This document shows positions 34,301-45,345 of a stretch of 46,215 bases of DNA, piece by piece. The notes beneath the pieces were generated by a model. It had not been told where the DNA came from and did not search any database. It worked only from the letters and a program-made list of their open reading frames with translations. Source of the stretch: Choristocarpus tenellus KU-1152 (taxonomy: Eukaryota > Phaeophyceae); assembly GCA_964200185.2 (NCBI GenBank), contig CAXNAD020000021.1, positions 1-46,215 on the forward strand, in the 5' to 3' direction. How positions within the stretch are numbered: the first letter of the stretch is position 1; each line of letters opens with the position of its first letter. Both the position numbers and the translations under genes were made by a program.

Positions 34301-36829
34301 TCAGAATGGCGTTGGAGTTTGAAGGAGGAAATTTTACATTGAACATAGAAGCAACACGGTGTGCAAGATAATAGATAAAACAGAGAGGGTCAATGGGGCG
34401 CAACAACATATCACAGAAAGCACTCAGCTCCCTCATTTAGCTTCCGATGGATGAATGGTAGTAGGAACATAAGCTAAACAATCTGCTCATAAGGAGGGGC
34501 AACTCATAAATTTGGGGGATAATCAGAAAAAAAGTAGACATGGTTTGGAATAAATTGCAGAGTAGGTGGTACAAGTACTCTGACACAGTGCCAAGGCATG
34601 CCATCTCTCTGAGAGGTACCCACAGAAGGTGGCAAAGTACTGCACAAAAGTCTTCCATCACCTATACCTGCCGGTAGTCACAGTCGATAGCACTCCTTTC
34701 CCAAGACTCATACACAGCATTATCGAAAAACACCACTTACAAAATGATTTTGTAAACCTTTTGGAGAAGCTAGCGACATTAACAAGGATACCTGTTGCAC
34801 TAGAAAAAGAGATAGCCCTATATGTCAGGTGCACAATATCACCTTCATATTCCCATGCAATAGCCCCAGTGAGACCCTGCTGCGGAGTGACAGGCAAACT
34901 GTAGCTCAGTGGACCAAGAGGGGTGTCTTGGCGCCATGAGCATACAGCACCACTGGTTATTGACCCAGACAACCTGGTGCAGTATTTTCCTTCTAGCACT
35001 TCTAGCCCAGTGGCGGATACCTGCAACACCAAGAAAGGTCAACAAGAAAGGTCAACAGGTCGTGAGAGAGAGCAACAGAAGTGCCTAGTATAAAACATAA
35101 ATCAAACTAACGGAACATTAGCGTCCACCGTTGCAAGTCGTGTAGTATGGCACCTGAAGCGTCTGATTGACTTCATTGTACTATATACAGAAAGAAGTCA
35201 GTTGTATGTATGTATGTATGTATGTATGTATGTATGTATATGTATGACAAAAAAGTAATCAAGCGACCACAAACAATTGTTCAAACATGTAACTAAACCT
35301 GTAACTCAAGTCTAAGGAGGACTCACTGCACAACGTCTGTACCCTAACCTCAACTCTATAATCTGGGGTAAGGGACATATATTCCCTTTATACCTTCCAT
35401 ACAAAATCTTGAGGGTTGTCTTGTACAGGACTCAATCTGCATCCACAATGAAGAGAGTTCTTTTTAAAAGACAAGTGGTATGCTTTATTTGAGCTCTAAT
35501 GTACAGCACTACAAGAGTTGAGGAGACTACCTCATGTAGAGAGTATGCCTGTACCTTAACTGGTGGTATGGGGTTTGTGCAGATTATGCCTTTACTTGCA
35601 ATAGATAAATAGCACAACAGGTAGAAAAAAGCAGCATGCTCATAGCAGAGCATGATAGAGGTATAATCTCTAACATTTCAGTACAGATCCCTTCAAATCG
35701 ATGGGCTGAAGTCTATTCTACCTACATATGCAAATCAAACTGAAAATGTTTCAATAGGCAGTTGAACCCCAAAATCTCGATTAAATGGTATAATAACAAC
35801 ACTTGAATTTGAAGTGAGGGTTGCATAATATTGTTCAGCATTCCCTGACCTTGTGGAAGGTCGAAAGCCTATTCCTCAAGACATGTTCGGTATGATGATT
35901 TGGGTTAAAAGATGGAGCACAAAAACTTACTAAGCATATTCAGAAAAAAATGCAAGAATTGTGATGGTATGACAGTGACAACCAGATGGTTACAGCTTCT
36001 TGATCCAAGAAGGTGTTTTGGGGCGAATCCACAGTAGTACACAATACAAATTCAACACTATAAAATGTCAACACTTACTAGAAATCTAAATCAAATCCTA
36101 TGTCAATTGAGGTTGAGAATAGGGGCGTGATTGCTTACCAGTAACAGATCCCTAAAAACACTTTGAAGTGGGATGAACTCACTCAGAAAAAAAAAAATTG
36201 AGGGAAATTAAGGAAGGTGTTTGGTCTGCGCTTACTAAATATATCTTGAGAAGCATCCTTTAAGATGAGGCATCCTCGTTTTCAGACTTCCCCACTTGCC
36301 CATGAAAATACAGACCAAAGATTGACTTTTCTAACGGAACGACTCAGTATATTGGTAGGCATCTGATAAGTAGGTCGTATTTTGCAGCATGGCAAAGTTA
36401 TTGAAGTAACCTCCAAAAGGTGGTGACATGACAACAAATGCTGTTGGAAGTATCAACTAGCGATGTATCAACAATATGAATCTTCGCTTCTTATCTATTG
36501 GAAGTAAATGAACTACTCTGGAGCCTGGGTATCTATAGCCGACCGTACTGTTTGAGTACTTTGTCGTTGGACCATAGCCTTTCGACTCAACGGTGGATTC
36601 AAGGACTCTATGACCTAAACCTATCTGTGACGAGGGAGGCAAGCCTACACTACCGAGCTCTTAACACTAAACTACAGTTCAAGGAACGAGCGAACAGGGC
36701 AGCGCCACGAAAGCGATTGTAGACATAATATTTCTCTAATATTGAGACAGGCACGTAACTTACCAAATCTTCGGGCGTAGTGTCGTCGACAGTGGTTTCT
36801 CCAACTGAGGTTTCGATGAGTCCTTCCAT
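19390..36829 (-). CDS. DYRK-family protein kinase, plant/algal type, with long N-terminal region
   Basis: Twenty-one exons on the minus strand: 36764-36829, 34792-35020, 33229-33779, 33033-33096, 32945-32985, 31638-31697, 31007-31462, 29855-30593, 28475-28623, 27920(or 27931)-28150, 27348-27512, 26772-26858, 26254-26337, 25056-25201, 23762-23879, 23418-23485, 23202-23259, 22210-22278, 21063-21192, 19931-20135 and 19390-19522. The product is about 1282 residues. DYRKs autophosphorylate a loop tyrosine and then phosphorylate Ser/Thr; plant-type members act in growth and metabolic control. The first in-frame ATG (36829) was chosen; an in-frame stop lies upstream near 36944. Phases agree at every junction except 28150-27931 to 27512, where the strong GTGAGT donor breaks the frame and a weaker GTATGG donor 11 bases on restores it. 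The small exons 33033-33096, 32945-32985 and 31638-31697 are the least certain. Confidence 0.88.
21503..21629. repeat. 28-bp tandem repeat containing CCCTAACCCTAA
   Basis: About four and a half copies of a unit GTGACCCTAACCCTAAGATA plus ATAACCTT. The last two copies have lost one CCCTAA and read CCATAACTAA. It lies in the intron between the 22210-22278 and 21063-21192 kinase exons. Confidence 0.9.
22999..23027. repeat. AT-rich (CATATA)n microsatellite
   Basis: Interrupted TA/CATATA repeat in the intron just downstream of the 23202-23259 kinase exon. Confidence 0.8.
24650..24682. repeat. 11-bp triple repeat, AAAACTCCAGG
   Basis: Three near-identical copies in the 1.2-kb intron 23880-25055 of the kinase gene. 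No coding segment was seen elsewhere in that intron. Confidence 0.8.
25891..26082. repeat. Minisatellite, 12 copies of a 16-bp unit
   Basis: Twelve uninterrupted copies of GTACATGTTGTGATAG with only three or four single-base variants, in the kinase intron 25202-26253. Because the unit length is not a multiple of three and contains no stop on the minus strand, all three minus frames appear open there. Those frames are not genes. Confidence 0.95.
28857..29019. repeat. 80-bp direct tandem duplication
   Basis: Two copies beginning GGGGAACATGAGGGACACCC differ at one base (CCGGCC versus CCAGCC). They lie in the kinase intron 28624-29854. Confidence 0.92.
29711..29740. repeat. 10-bp triple repeat, ACATACCTTG
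   Basis: Three perfect copies in the kinase intron just downstream of the 29855-30593 exon. Confidence 0.9.
32008..32030. repeat. (AT)n microsatellite
   Basis: About eleven AT units in the kinase intron 31698-32944. The rest of this intron is AT-rich and shows no coding segment. Confidence 0.9.
33577..33690 (-). repeat. TCC/TCT coding repeat giving a Glu/Asp tract
   Basis: Plus-strand (TCCTCT)n and TCATCC runs read on the minus strand as a run of about 30 Glu/Asp residues in exon 3 of the DYRK gene. A looser acidic stretch with KEEG and DEEEG units continues to about 33478. The array is in the coding frame and stop-free across the whole exon. Confidence 0.85.
35203..35247. repeat. (GTAT)n microsatellite
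   Basis: About ten GTAT units in the first kinase intron (35021-36763). Nothing else in that 1.7-kb intron looks coding. Confidence 0.9.
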
Positions 36830-38996
36830 ATCCTCAGCAGGTAGATTCTTACTCCTCCTCCCATACGACTTCAATTGGTAAACGAGCAAGACAGGCACGC
36901 GTTGGGCAACGGAATAAGCCCAACAGCATGAGATCAACGATTCCTAGCTGTGAACAAAGACTCCCGTTGTCCACTCAGACTACCGACTGTCAGACCCAGC
37001 AGATGAACAGTGTTTGCTTGAATTCGCAAACTTCATAGAGTTTGCTATCCAATCAGAGCCAGTATGTCATGGGGCTTAAGCAAATAATTATACGCAATCG
37101 AGCTAAACAGGTCTAGTTCAAGACTTGAAGGATGATGAGTTTTAGACTAAAAACTTTTCACTCTCAATAGCAGATACGGTCCAAGGAAATGCATCAACAG
37201 TCCCTCTGATGAGAGGACCTTACTGGAACTTCTAAGTAAACCGTGTCAGGGGTATTAGCGGGGATCAAATACCAATTCAACTCCACAACCCATCTATAAA
37301 CAGCAAGGTGATGGTAGATAGACTCAAGACATCTCTGGATGAGAATTGGCAACCAATGAAAGCACCAGTCAATGAGAACATTTACCTCGAGCACAGACGA
37401 CATGCCTGTCACGAAATCCTACCCCCCAGTGGATGCTTCGAGTCGTAGGTTACCACCTGATAAATAGGGATGATGCCCATCCGCACAAGCCTGATGTTCC
37501 AATCCCAATGACGTGAATTGCTTTCGAGAGAAACCAAGTCAATTGGGTCTTTAAGGTTGCAAGCAACAGTCCCTAAGTTCAAAGTACAAAGGATATTGGC
37601 CTTGGGAAGAGAAGGTACACTCACTGACGAGCGCTGTCCAACTCAACCCTACCAAGACAGATCCCAGAATGTCGCTCAACACAAAAGAGAGTAAGCATCC
37701 GCTATACAGTTAGTTTATGATGAAATACAAAAAGTAGTAGTAGAAGAGTCCTCACATCACCAAAATATATATCAGTAAAGTACTTCACAGAAGCCGGTAA
37801 CGCTTTTATTCGAATATCAATATCGAAAATAATGGGAGAGTGAGTTAATACGATGACATATATCCAGTTTAAAAACCAATTTGAGTATTTATATTATTTA
37901 TTCGTATACTCTCTCACATTTTGGAGTTGTGTCAGGGGAAAAAACAAAGAAAACCATTCAAATGTCAGAATAACCCCTAAACAAGTAGCAGCTAGCTGTC
38001 GTAAGTGTGGAAGCCATTCATTTACTATTTTACTACCAACTATGCTACACCACTGGCCTCCTGCGCCTCCAACCTAGCTTAGCCGTGCACCCCAGAGTGA
38101 GGAACTAGGGAAGTATCCCAAGAATGTAACAAGCCATCTCCCTGATGTCTCCACCTACCTTAAAACGCATGATGGCATGTCTAGACAGGGCTAGTTGTGT
38201 TGTGACAGAGACTATGTCGTAGACGGGATTTGAAAGCCCCTTTCCTGGTGTAGCCTCCTTATTGGAACATAGCTACAACTACTATTCAACACAAAATCAT
38301 TTATAATATGAAGAACAATGACTCTCAAAACCTATTTTTTGTAGGTAAAACACTACAATGATAGCGAGTAGGATAGAATGTCACACTTGCTAAAAATACC
38401 GGGTAGTCGTCCCAATTTGTTGAGGTATCAACGATGACCGAAAAGATGGTGAAAACGAGGTAAAGGGTGAACGGATATGAGTCCTGAAATGAAATACTCT
38501 TTCTGTCGAATCAGGAAAGCTTTAACCTAATCGGGTGTGGAAGCCCCTAATCACAAACTAGGAAGACTGAGAGGAGAGACTTGGAGTTTAGAGAAGGTGA
38601 TACAGCTGGTACAGATTCCACCACATACCTTCTTGGTCAACTTGAATCAATTTCTGACTCGTCACATCTGATGGCCGTAGTACCTCGTGCTATGCTGGAA
38701 TGTTGGCCGTCTTTAACTGCATTATAGTGGGACTTCTTGGCCCAGCGGAACCTCCACCTACGCTCCAATGTTCGCCACATTCATCCTCACCTTCGAGGTG
38801 GCTTCTCATTGATCTTCCTCTTCCACATATGTCTAGTGAGATTTCTTTTCTTTCTCCGAGCAACCCTCATTATTGTGGTCCATGACACCAAAAACAATTA
38901 ATGTGTTGCTGATTAATACTAGATTCCAACTAAGAGTACAGCAACATTAGAGGCAAATTGGGAAACCAATGTGTGAGAGTGGAGGGATAGGCATAG

Positions 38997-39152
38997 AATA
39001 AGCAGGGGAAATCGGGATTATTTCATCATCGCAGATCAGTGGTCCCGCGACAAGGAGCGACCCAAGATCGCAGCCTTGACAACCAAGGCTTCAAATGTAA
39101 GGGGTGCCAAAAATTGTTCGGCACGGGACGTTTCTTGGACAGTCATGATTAA
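38997..39152 (+). pseudogene. C2H2-type zinc-finger fragment
   Basis: One open frame of 51 codons ends at TAA (39150-39152). Its end reads GFKCKGCQKLFGTGRFLDSH, which is Cx2Cx12H with the hydrophobic spacing of a C2H2 finger. The stop falls where the second His should follow. Downstream, 39350-39400 has GACAGCAGTAGT repeats that read Asp-Ser-Ser-Ser in a different frame. The arrangement suggests a decayed zinc-finger gene or transposon protein, or an exon whose splice site I cannot place. Confidence 0.4.
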
Positions 39153-39344
39153 TCGGGCAGAAGAACAGGACAGGGAAGCAGAAAGGAGGATATGAGGGCC
39201 CACTTCCCCATGCCGTTGCAAAATAAGTCTCAAGGGAACAGCTGGCCCAGGTACAGCAGCAATAGCAGCAGGACAACCTCCACCACCAACACAAGAAAGA
39301 GGAGAAGTCCAATGTCAGCCGTAGTAGCAGTAGTGACATTGGTA

Positions 39345-39545
39345 GAAGTGAAAGCAGTAGTGACAGCAGTAGTGACAGCAGTAGTGACAGCGATTGTGGT
39401 AATGAAACAGGCAGCAGAAGCAATATCAGCAACAGCAAGGACACAGGATGTAGGAACAGAAGTAGTCACAGCAGTAGGACGGCAGTAGTGGTGACAAGAA
39501 CAGCGATGATGGCAACAGTGGTACAAGCAGCAGTGACAGCAGTGA
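39345..39545. repeat. GACAGCAGTAGT-rich low-complexity sequence
   Basis: Imperfect trinucleotide-based repeats rich in AGC, AGT and GAC. In one plus frame they read as a Ser/Asp-rich stretch, in another as Val/Ala/Thr-rich. The lack of a clear preferred frame argues against present-day coding. Confidence 0.6.
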
Positions 39546-39691
39546 TGTTCATGGAGGGGAAATCCCCTCTAATTGTGGTTCTAGGCCGCATAGTGCAATA
39601 ATTGAGATCTGCATAGCACTTGCTGTCTCCCTGTATTCCAGGGTGGTCACATCTAAACTACAGAGGAGGTGGAACAAAGCACCCTCCCTAG

Positions 39692-40096
39692 TCATCCACT
39701 CTTGTCGGTTCCTATGCTCCCCGAAGGATAACGATCACTCCCCCACCAGCATGGGTTGTTGACTTGTTTATCACTCTGTATGGTTTTGGTCGGGTGCTGG
39801 GAATGGATGGAGCTAGATTATGTGTGGGTGACACAGTCATGTGCATCAAAGAAGGGGGTAAACTCTACCTGTTGCCCATCCGGCTCTTGCACATGTATGG
39901 GGACAATGAGGGGAGGGGTATGAATGTACTACGTAGTAGTCCTTTTCATTGTGCCCACAAGATAGAGGATGATATGCAACCAAACCAGTGTGATGGCCTC
40001 ATTCGTTCCTGGAAGAGAAGAGTAGACCACAGGGAAACATGGTTCTTAGAACAGCCTGTGCAGTATCCTTTGCTTCAACGAGGGTATGGGTTTTGA
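39692..40096 (+). CDS. Unidentified open frame, 134 residues, possible exon or relic
   Basis: The frame is open from after a TAG at 39689-39691 to TGA at 40094-40096, and its first ATG is at 39803. The translation has a balanced composition, with PPPAWVVDLFITLYGFGRVL followed by MDGARLCVGDTVMCIKEGGK and a basic C-terminal part (SWKRRVDHRETWF). I do not recognise the family. No splice partner was found, so it may be a relic of the same locus as the C2H2 fragment upstream. Confidence 0.22.
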   Translation, partial: SSTLVGSYAPRRITITPPPAWVVDLFITLYGFGRVLGMDGARLCVGDTVMCIKEGGKLYLLPIRLLHMYGDNEGRGMNVLRSSPFHCAHKIEDDMQPNQCDGLIRSWKRRVDHRETWFLEQPVQYPLLQRGYGF

Positions 40097-41104
40097 GTGT
40101 TGAAACTCTGTTTACTGGAAGGGATTTGCCAGACCTTACACTGGGAAGAAGCTCACGTGTATGGATTTAGCCACACTGTGAGACAGCACCCCTTCGGCTT
40201 CTAGGAGGTTTGGACCAGGAAATCTTCCTGATATGGAATAAGGGCACCCATCACGTCAACGACAGAGTAGACACTATCTTCTTAGTAATCTGGGTGGGAA
40301 ACACCCCTTGCCTTGCATACAGTATGGAGGATGCGCAGGTTGGTTTGTGGCCTTATACGAAGATTCTTGGACTATACTCCAAGTAAAAATTGTCCACATA
40401 ACGCTACCTTTGTAAGTGGTTTTGCATTTGCCCGTCATTGTAACCCACATCATGAGGGATTCGTTACATCAACGCGGGATTCGTCAGTGTAGGCAAGCAG
40501 TGCCAGGCACAGAGAAGGTTAGCCACAAGTTTAGCACGGCCAAATTCATATTCTCTTGAATTTTGCTCTCTATCATCAATGCTTCTGCCCTTTATCCTCT
40601 TGTGTTCAGAACTCTAATGGTGTGGAGTTGAACTTTGTTGGACATTATGTCAGAAAAGAGTTGGTGATAGCGTCACCTATCAAGTGCCAGGTAACATCAG
40701 TTTTTCCGCCAGGAGAGAAGTGCCTGTCCAGGGAGTTGAGTGTCATACGCTGAGAACAACAAGTGGCTCATGGTCTTTGTCATGCTGCTGATATACCTAC
40801 CAATCCTGATGAAAACAAAGGCTGCCATGAGTATATCTAGACCCCTGATTAAAGGGTGGATCTCTCTTTTATCATGCTGCCTTACGTAGGAGATATTTTT
40901 GTCAAAACCAAAATGTAGAGGAATAATTCATGTCCAGAGTCTGTCCCCTTCCCCTCCTTCCTTAACCACTCATTGATTATTGGATGACTGCAAGCCCATC
41001 TGGTAATAACATCAAATGTGGTCCCCACGCCACAACAAGCACATGACTAAACTACCCCACTTCCCCTACGTTCTCATTCTTACATGTAGTGTACAATGCA
41101 GACC

Positions 41105-41358
41105 CAAAGCAATTAAGAGGGTACGGCTGCGTCCTTTTGGGGTCATAAATCCGATGTTGCGATTTTGATGAATTTTGGTTATCGTGTTTGTTAGCAGGTG
41201 TCAATGCCCTTGCTCCGGACACACCTTTCATAGTCGTACACATTTTAGGTAACTGTGCTCACACAGAAAACCGAAAAGGGGCAAAAAAAAAACGCGGGAA
41301 GCCACGTCCCAAACGGTCAAAAGGGTCAAAACTCCTACCCTCTTAAATGTTTTAGTTC
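41105..41358 (+). mobile_element. Inverted-repeat element, copy E (degenerate)
   Basis: The internal blocks GATGTTGCGATTTTGATG, TTTGTTAGCAGGTGTCAATG and CTCCGGACACACCTTTCATA are recognisable. The termini have decayed (AATTAAGAGGGTACGG and CCTCTTAAATGTTTTAG), and the central hairpin is largely lost. Confidence 0.75.
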
Positions 41359-41812
41359 ACATGAAGATATCGTGTATTGAATGGCACATAGGGACAGAAT
41401 TGATAGTGAAAAAGAACAACTTTGATATCTTGCATTGCGAGGATTTATTGGAGTTGGTTCTGAAGCATCGTTCACCATGAGAGGTCGCGCCTTTGACAAT
41501 GAGAGGATGAAAGATATTCGTGTTCGTCAGCAGGATCAGGTGATGTATAGGCGGTATATGCGTTGACCTCAAGGAATGTCCACATTAGGTTTTCCACTCC
41601 ATACCTTGACAACAGGGTTCCTAACCTGATCACTACCCTTGATATATTTCTCCAATTTTTGCATTCTTTTTGGAAAGTGTGGGACTACAACTTGTACTGT
41701 TTGAGTCCACGCTGGACTTCACTACAAGCAAACAATCAATGACCGTGGTATCTGAGCACATTTTTACCCTCTGTCCACATGCTGTCAGTATTTGTAACCA
41801 TGAACAGATTCA

Positions 41813-42080
41813 GAGTGAAAGTATCTTAGAAGGTACGAGTTTTGCCCTGTTTGTCCCTTTGTGGCTTGGCTTCCTACCGGTTTTTAGTGGCATTTTCCTA
41901 CTCCAAAATATTTCGGAGTAGATAAAATGTACTTGGAGTATATTTTTAAAAAAGCTGTGTCCGGAACAAGGATATTGACACTTCCTAACGAACACGATAG
42001 CCAAAATTACATCAAAATCGCAAAATTGAATTTTGGTCCCCAAATGGACACAGTTCTACCCTCTAATATACTTTGACTCT
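41813..42080 (-). mobile_element. Inverted-repeat element, copy F
   Basis: Full-length reverse copy. The left end is GAGTGAAAGTATCTTAGAAGG and the right end CCCTCTAATATACTTTGACTC. The central hairpin pair CTACTCC..CGGAGTAG is intact. Its similarity to copies B and C is high, suggesting fairly recent spread. Confidence 0.85.
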
Positions 42081-42790
42081 AAATTGAATATATTTGCATA
42101 TACGGTCATCCCAGGTAATACCATCTCTTGGGTAGTGCATGGATGTAGCAACTAGGCATACCCTCCCCAGTCCAATTCACAAGAGGTGGCACCTCCTAAT
42201 TATCATGTTCCACTCAGTCATTGTAGTGTCCCCGTGACACAATGCTCTCCCATCTTTGACTTTCAAAGTGTTGATGCAGTTTTTGTTCTCCTCTTACAAT
42301 ATACTCTAAATATAATCATAATACACACTCGCCTCCGCCCCCTCCTTCCTCCCCTCTCTCTGACACTCATAAAAGGTTTGCCATCGGACACAGCGAAATG
42401 GGAGCATACACATAAATGCTGCATCCAAACAAATCCTTTGAGCTCAGACACTCACACCCACAGGTACTACACGCTTTCCTAAAATTCTCAGGTGTTGGAT
42501 TGTCGTGCAGCGGGTTTTCAGTACATGGAACGAAAATATGATCAGGGTCATCAGGAGCACCACATGATGAAGATTGTGCTTGGGCCCATATACATCGAGG
42601 CCATTAGAGATGTACTACTCATCTTCCTCAATGGGGAGACTGGCATGGAGGCCACTCCTCGAGGGGGGACCAGCAAGAGTCTTAACTCCGGGCTACATAG
42701 AGGACATAGGTGTGCGCAGATCATCCCACTAGGTGGCTTGCAGGATGATAATTTCAACCACGCAGAGCCCCAACCCAGTGATCTCACACA

Positions 42791-43002
42791 GGCAAAATCC
42801 AATGTTGCGATTTTGTTGTAATCCTGACTGTCGTGTTTGTTAGGAAGTGCCAATATCCTTGTTCGGACACACCTTTTCATAACACATGATTTACCTACTC
42901 CGAAATGTTTTGGAGTAGGTAAAAAGCAATAAAACCCGTGGGAAGCCAAGCCCCAAATGGACAAAAAGGGCAAAACTCATACCCTCTAAGATGCTTTCAC
43001 TC
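42791..43002 (+). mobile_element. Inverted-repeat element, copy G (5'-truncated)
   Basis: This copy lacks the left terminus and starts abruptly at AAAATCCAATGTTGCG. The central hairpin CCTACTCCGAAATGTTTTGG / AGTAGG and the right end ACCCTCTAAGATGCTTTCACTC are intact. Confidence 0.8.
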
Positions 43003-44574
43003 AGATGTCACCAATCACAGAGTATTATTGCAATCGTGAGCCAGAGATCTACCCAGCAATTGCCATTCGGCAAGTTGTTCATATGTACCACCAATGCCTT
43101 GACATGGAGCAGACCACTAGAAATAACTTCTGAGGACCGTCACGGTGTACAGGTGAGAGTCCGATATGGACACACAAGTTCTTAAACACAGGGAATATTA
43201 CTCAATAACAATATCATACCATCTATCGTGAGCACTGTATGACTGTGACCGTAGGCAGCAGGTGGGTGGCCACAAGGCCTACATATATAGAGCGATTGAT
43301 GCAAAATATTGAGAGAAATTCAGGGCCAAAAAGACCCAGATGCATCATTAACAGATATTACCATGATCCTACAAGTGCATGTACCGCAAAAGTAAAACAA
43401 CAGCTAACACACATTGTCCACTGCAGCAGAAATTGTGTCAAGGTTTCTACTGTACCTAATGCCATCTACACCGTTTTTGACACTGCTCTTCCTATGGAAG
43501 TGCTTTCCAGGTTGTATACACGGAAATATTGCTTGCTCTTGTACTACCTGGTATAACCCCAACCACCTGGCTGATGACCTACAGGAAATTACAGTTTCCA
43601 CATATATGGTCTTCCAATATGAACATGCTCTACAAGACAGCCCCACAATCCACAATCCACCTCACAACAACTCGTCCACAGTCAACTCAGTCACCAGCCA
43701 CAGGTGCAAAAAAATCGCTGTTCCGGTCATGAGAAAGTTCTATTTTAACTAAACATGTAAGGGCAAGTGGTGGGCCAATTGCTTCATGTGGATGTATATA
43801 TAAGATCCCAGGCCGTCGCAAAAAAAAACGAACCCTTGAAAACCAGCAATCATCGGCGCAGCGGTCAAACCGTTTGAGTTGTAGCCAGGAAAGAAGAAAA
43901 GACTCCAACAAAAATAGAAAAACAAAAATCCCAATATATCACACTCTGTTGGGTCCAACAGGACAACTCTCACTGCCATGTCATGCTGAGCTACAATGTC
44001 TACTTGTATATAATCGTCCTGCACTTGCTTGTGTATTTTTCTGCTTCACTTGCGCATTTATTTGTAGTGTCGTTTTACTTTGAAGAATTATCTTCTCGAT
44101 GTGATGTTTGACCTCTGTGTGTGCTATGTGGATCTGTAGTAATATAGGACAGTACATACCACTTGGTATTTTCCACTGCCGAAGGGAATATAGTGATTGC
44201 CTCACTTTCTGATTCAGTACAGCAACAGTGTCAGTCCACACATCTTGCTCGATTACAAGAAAAAAATCAATGTACATGCACTACACATTTGGTACTTAGC
44301 ACAATAAACTGAACACACTGGGGTTGACACCTCAGCACGATTCTTTCGAAATTATGCTTGTGGAGAGACAAACCAATTAAGAGATAGGCAGGGTTGCATT
44401 TTTAGGATCCCGAGAAAGGGCAAAAAGTCTCCATTTTGTGCGATTGTAGAAACAGCCTTTGCTTGATTGTGAAGTTACTTTGTGTGTGTGTGGAAGGTGG
44501 GGATATCAAGTTTGCGTACACTATTGTGCACATGACTACCTCTCAATTGGTTTGGCTCAGATACTCTGTGAGAA

Positions 44575-44945
44575 GTCATTCATAACACATCCACAGGATA
44601 TGAACATGCCAGCAACCTGTGGAAAGGCTTCGTAACACTTCCATAGGGTATAATAGTATCATCATCCGGTGAAAATTGGTTCAAAAAAAGACCCACAGGG
44701 TCTTTACATTAAGGCATCCAGTGATAATGAATTCACAATACATCCATAATATACGGAATATATTGACACCCTATGAAAATATCTACGCGACATACCCTCA
44801 GGATAAAAAATATGTAGGCACACTGTGAGTGTGTTTACAGTGCACCACACAGCATGTTAATCGTGTGGGACCCTGTACAGGGTGCCCACAGGGTGCCTAC
44901 AGGGTATACATCGGGAGGGACCCTGTACAGGGTCTCCACAAGGCG
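44575..44945. repeat. Degenerate minisatellite with palindromic core
   Basis: A series of diverged units carries CCACAGG(G/A)TAT-like cores about 40-70 bp apart. It ends in two close copies, 50 bp apart, of the perfect 14-bp palindrome ACCCTGTACAGGGT at 44870-44883 and 44920-44933. Between those copies are further CACAGGGTGCC / TACAGGGTATA units. Confidence 0.7.
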
Positions 44946-45329
44946 CAAAGTGGTCACGTCTGCCTGCACTTGTGATATATGATGGATACCTACTACACTA
45001 CTATTATGATATGATCATAATGCGGGCTAAATCAATTGAGAGGTGGGCAGGTTCGGACTCTTTTGCACTCTAAGCCATCTTTCTTACCCTGTGCAGTACA
45101 ACCGTCTTCATTGCTATATGTTCACAATAGAGCAAAAAAAAATGGTATTCCCTCTTTCCACTCAAAAGATGATACCAAAATTCCTCAAAACCTCTCTCTG
45201 CGATTGTACCAAAATGGTACATCCTTGCCATTTCTCGGGATCCTTAATACACAGTCCTGTCTATCTCTCGGTTGATTCACTTCAAACCCTACGTCAGAAA
45301 TGGAAGTAGCACTAGCAAATATACACTAA

Positions 45330-45345
45330 ATATATATATATATAC
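45330..45345. repeat. (AT)n microsatellite
   Basis: Seven to eight AT units in intergenic DNA. Confidence 0.85.

Larger units (their letters stand above)
27920..36829 (-). other. N-terminal exons of the DYRK gene (acidic, partly unassigned)
   Basis: Ten exons encode residues 1 to about 862. Exon 2 (34792-35020) is compact and beta-like ([20 protein letters not shown], then [11 protein letters not shown]). Exon 3 (33229-33779) has a long Glu/Asp tract and then a Cys-containing helix ([18 protein letters not shown]). The small exons continue [28 protein letters not shown] and [20 protein letters not shown]. Exon 31007-31462 ends in a stretch like plant DYRKs ([14 protein letters not shown], then [11 protein letters not shown]), which supports one gene rather than two. 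Exon 29855-30593 is long, polar and probably disordered; 28475-28623 has [18 protein letters not shown]. Except for the [11 protein letters not shown] part, I do not recognise the domains. Confidence 0.75.

Noticed and set aside
37409-37624. Minus-strand frame with ANILCTLNLG, faintly like the start of a TATA-binding protein repeat, ending at a possible donor ATCAG/GTGGTA
   Set aside because: The similarity is limited to a few residues, and none of the following TBP motifs appear nearby on either strand.
38790-38885. Minus-strand basic stretch VARRKKRNLTRHMWKRK before a GTGAGG
   Set aside because: No acceptor or start codon in the right frame and no partner exon; likely chance.
42492-42821. 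Plus-strand open frame of 109 codons
   Set aside because: Its 3' part runs into transposon copy G, it has no recognisable domain, and it has no clear splice partner.
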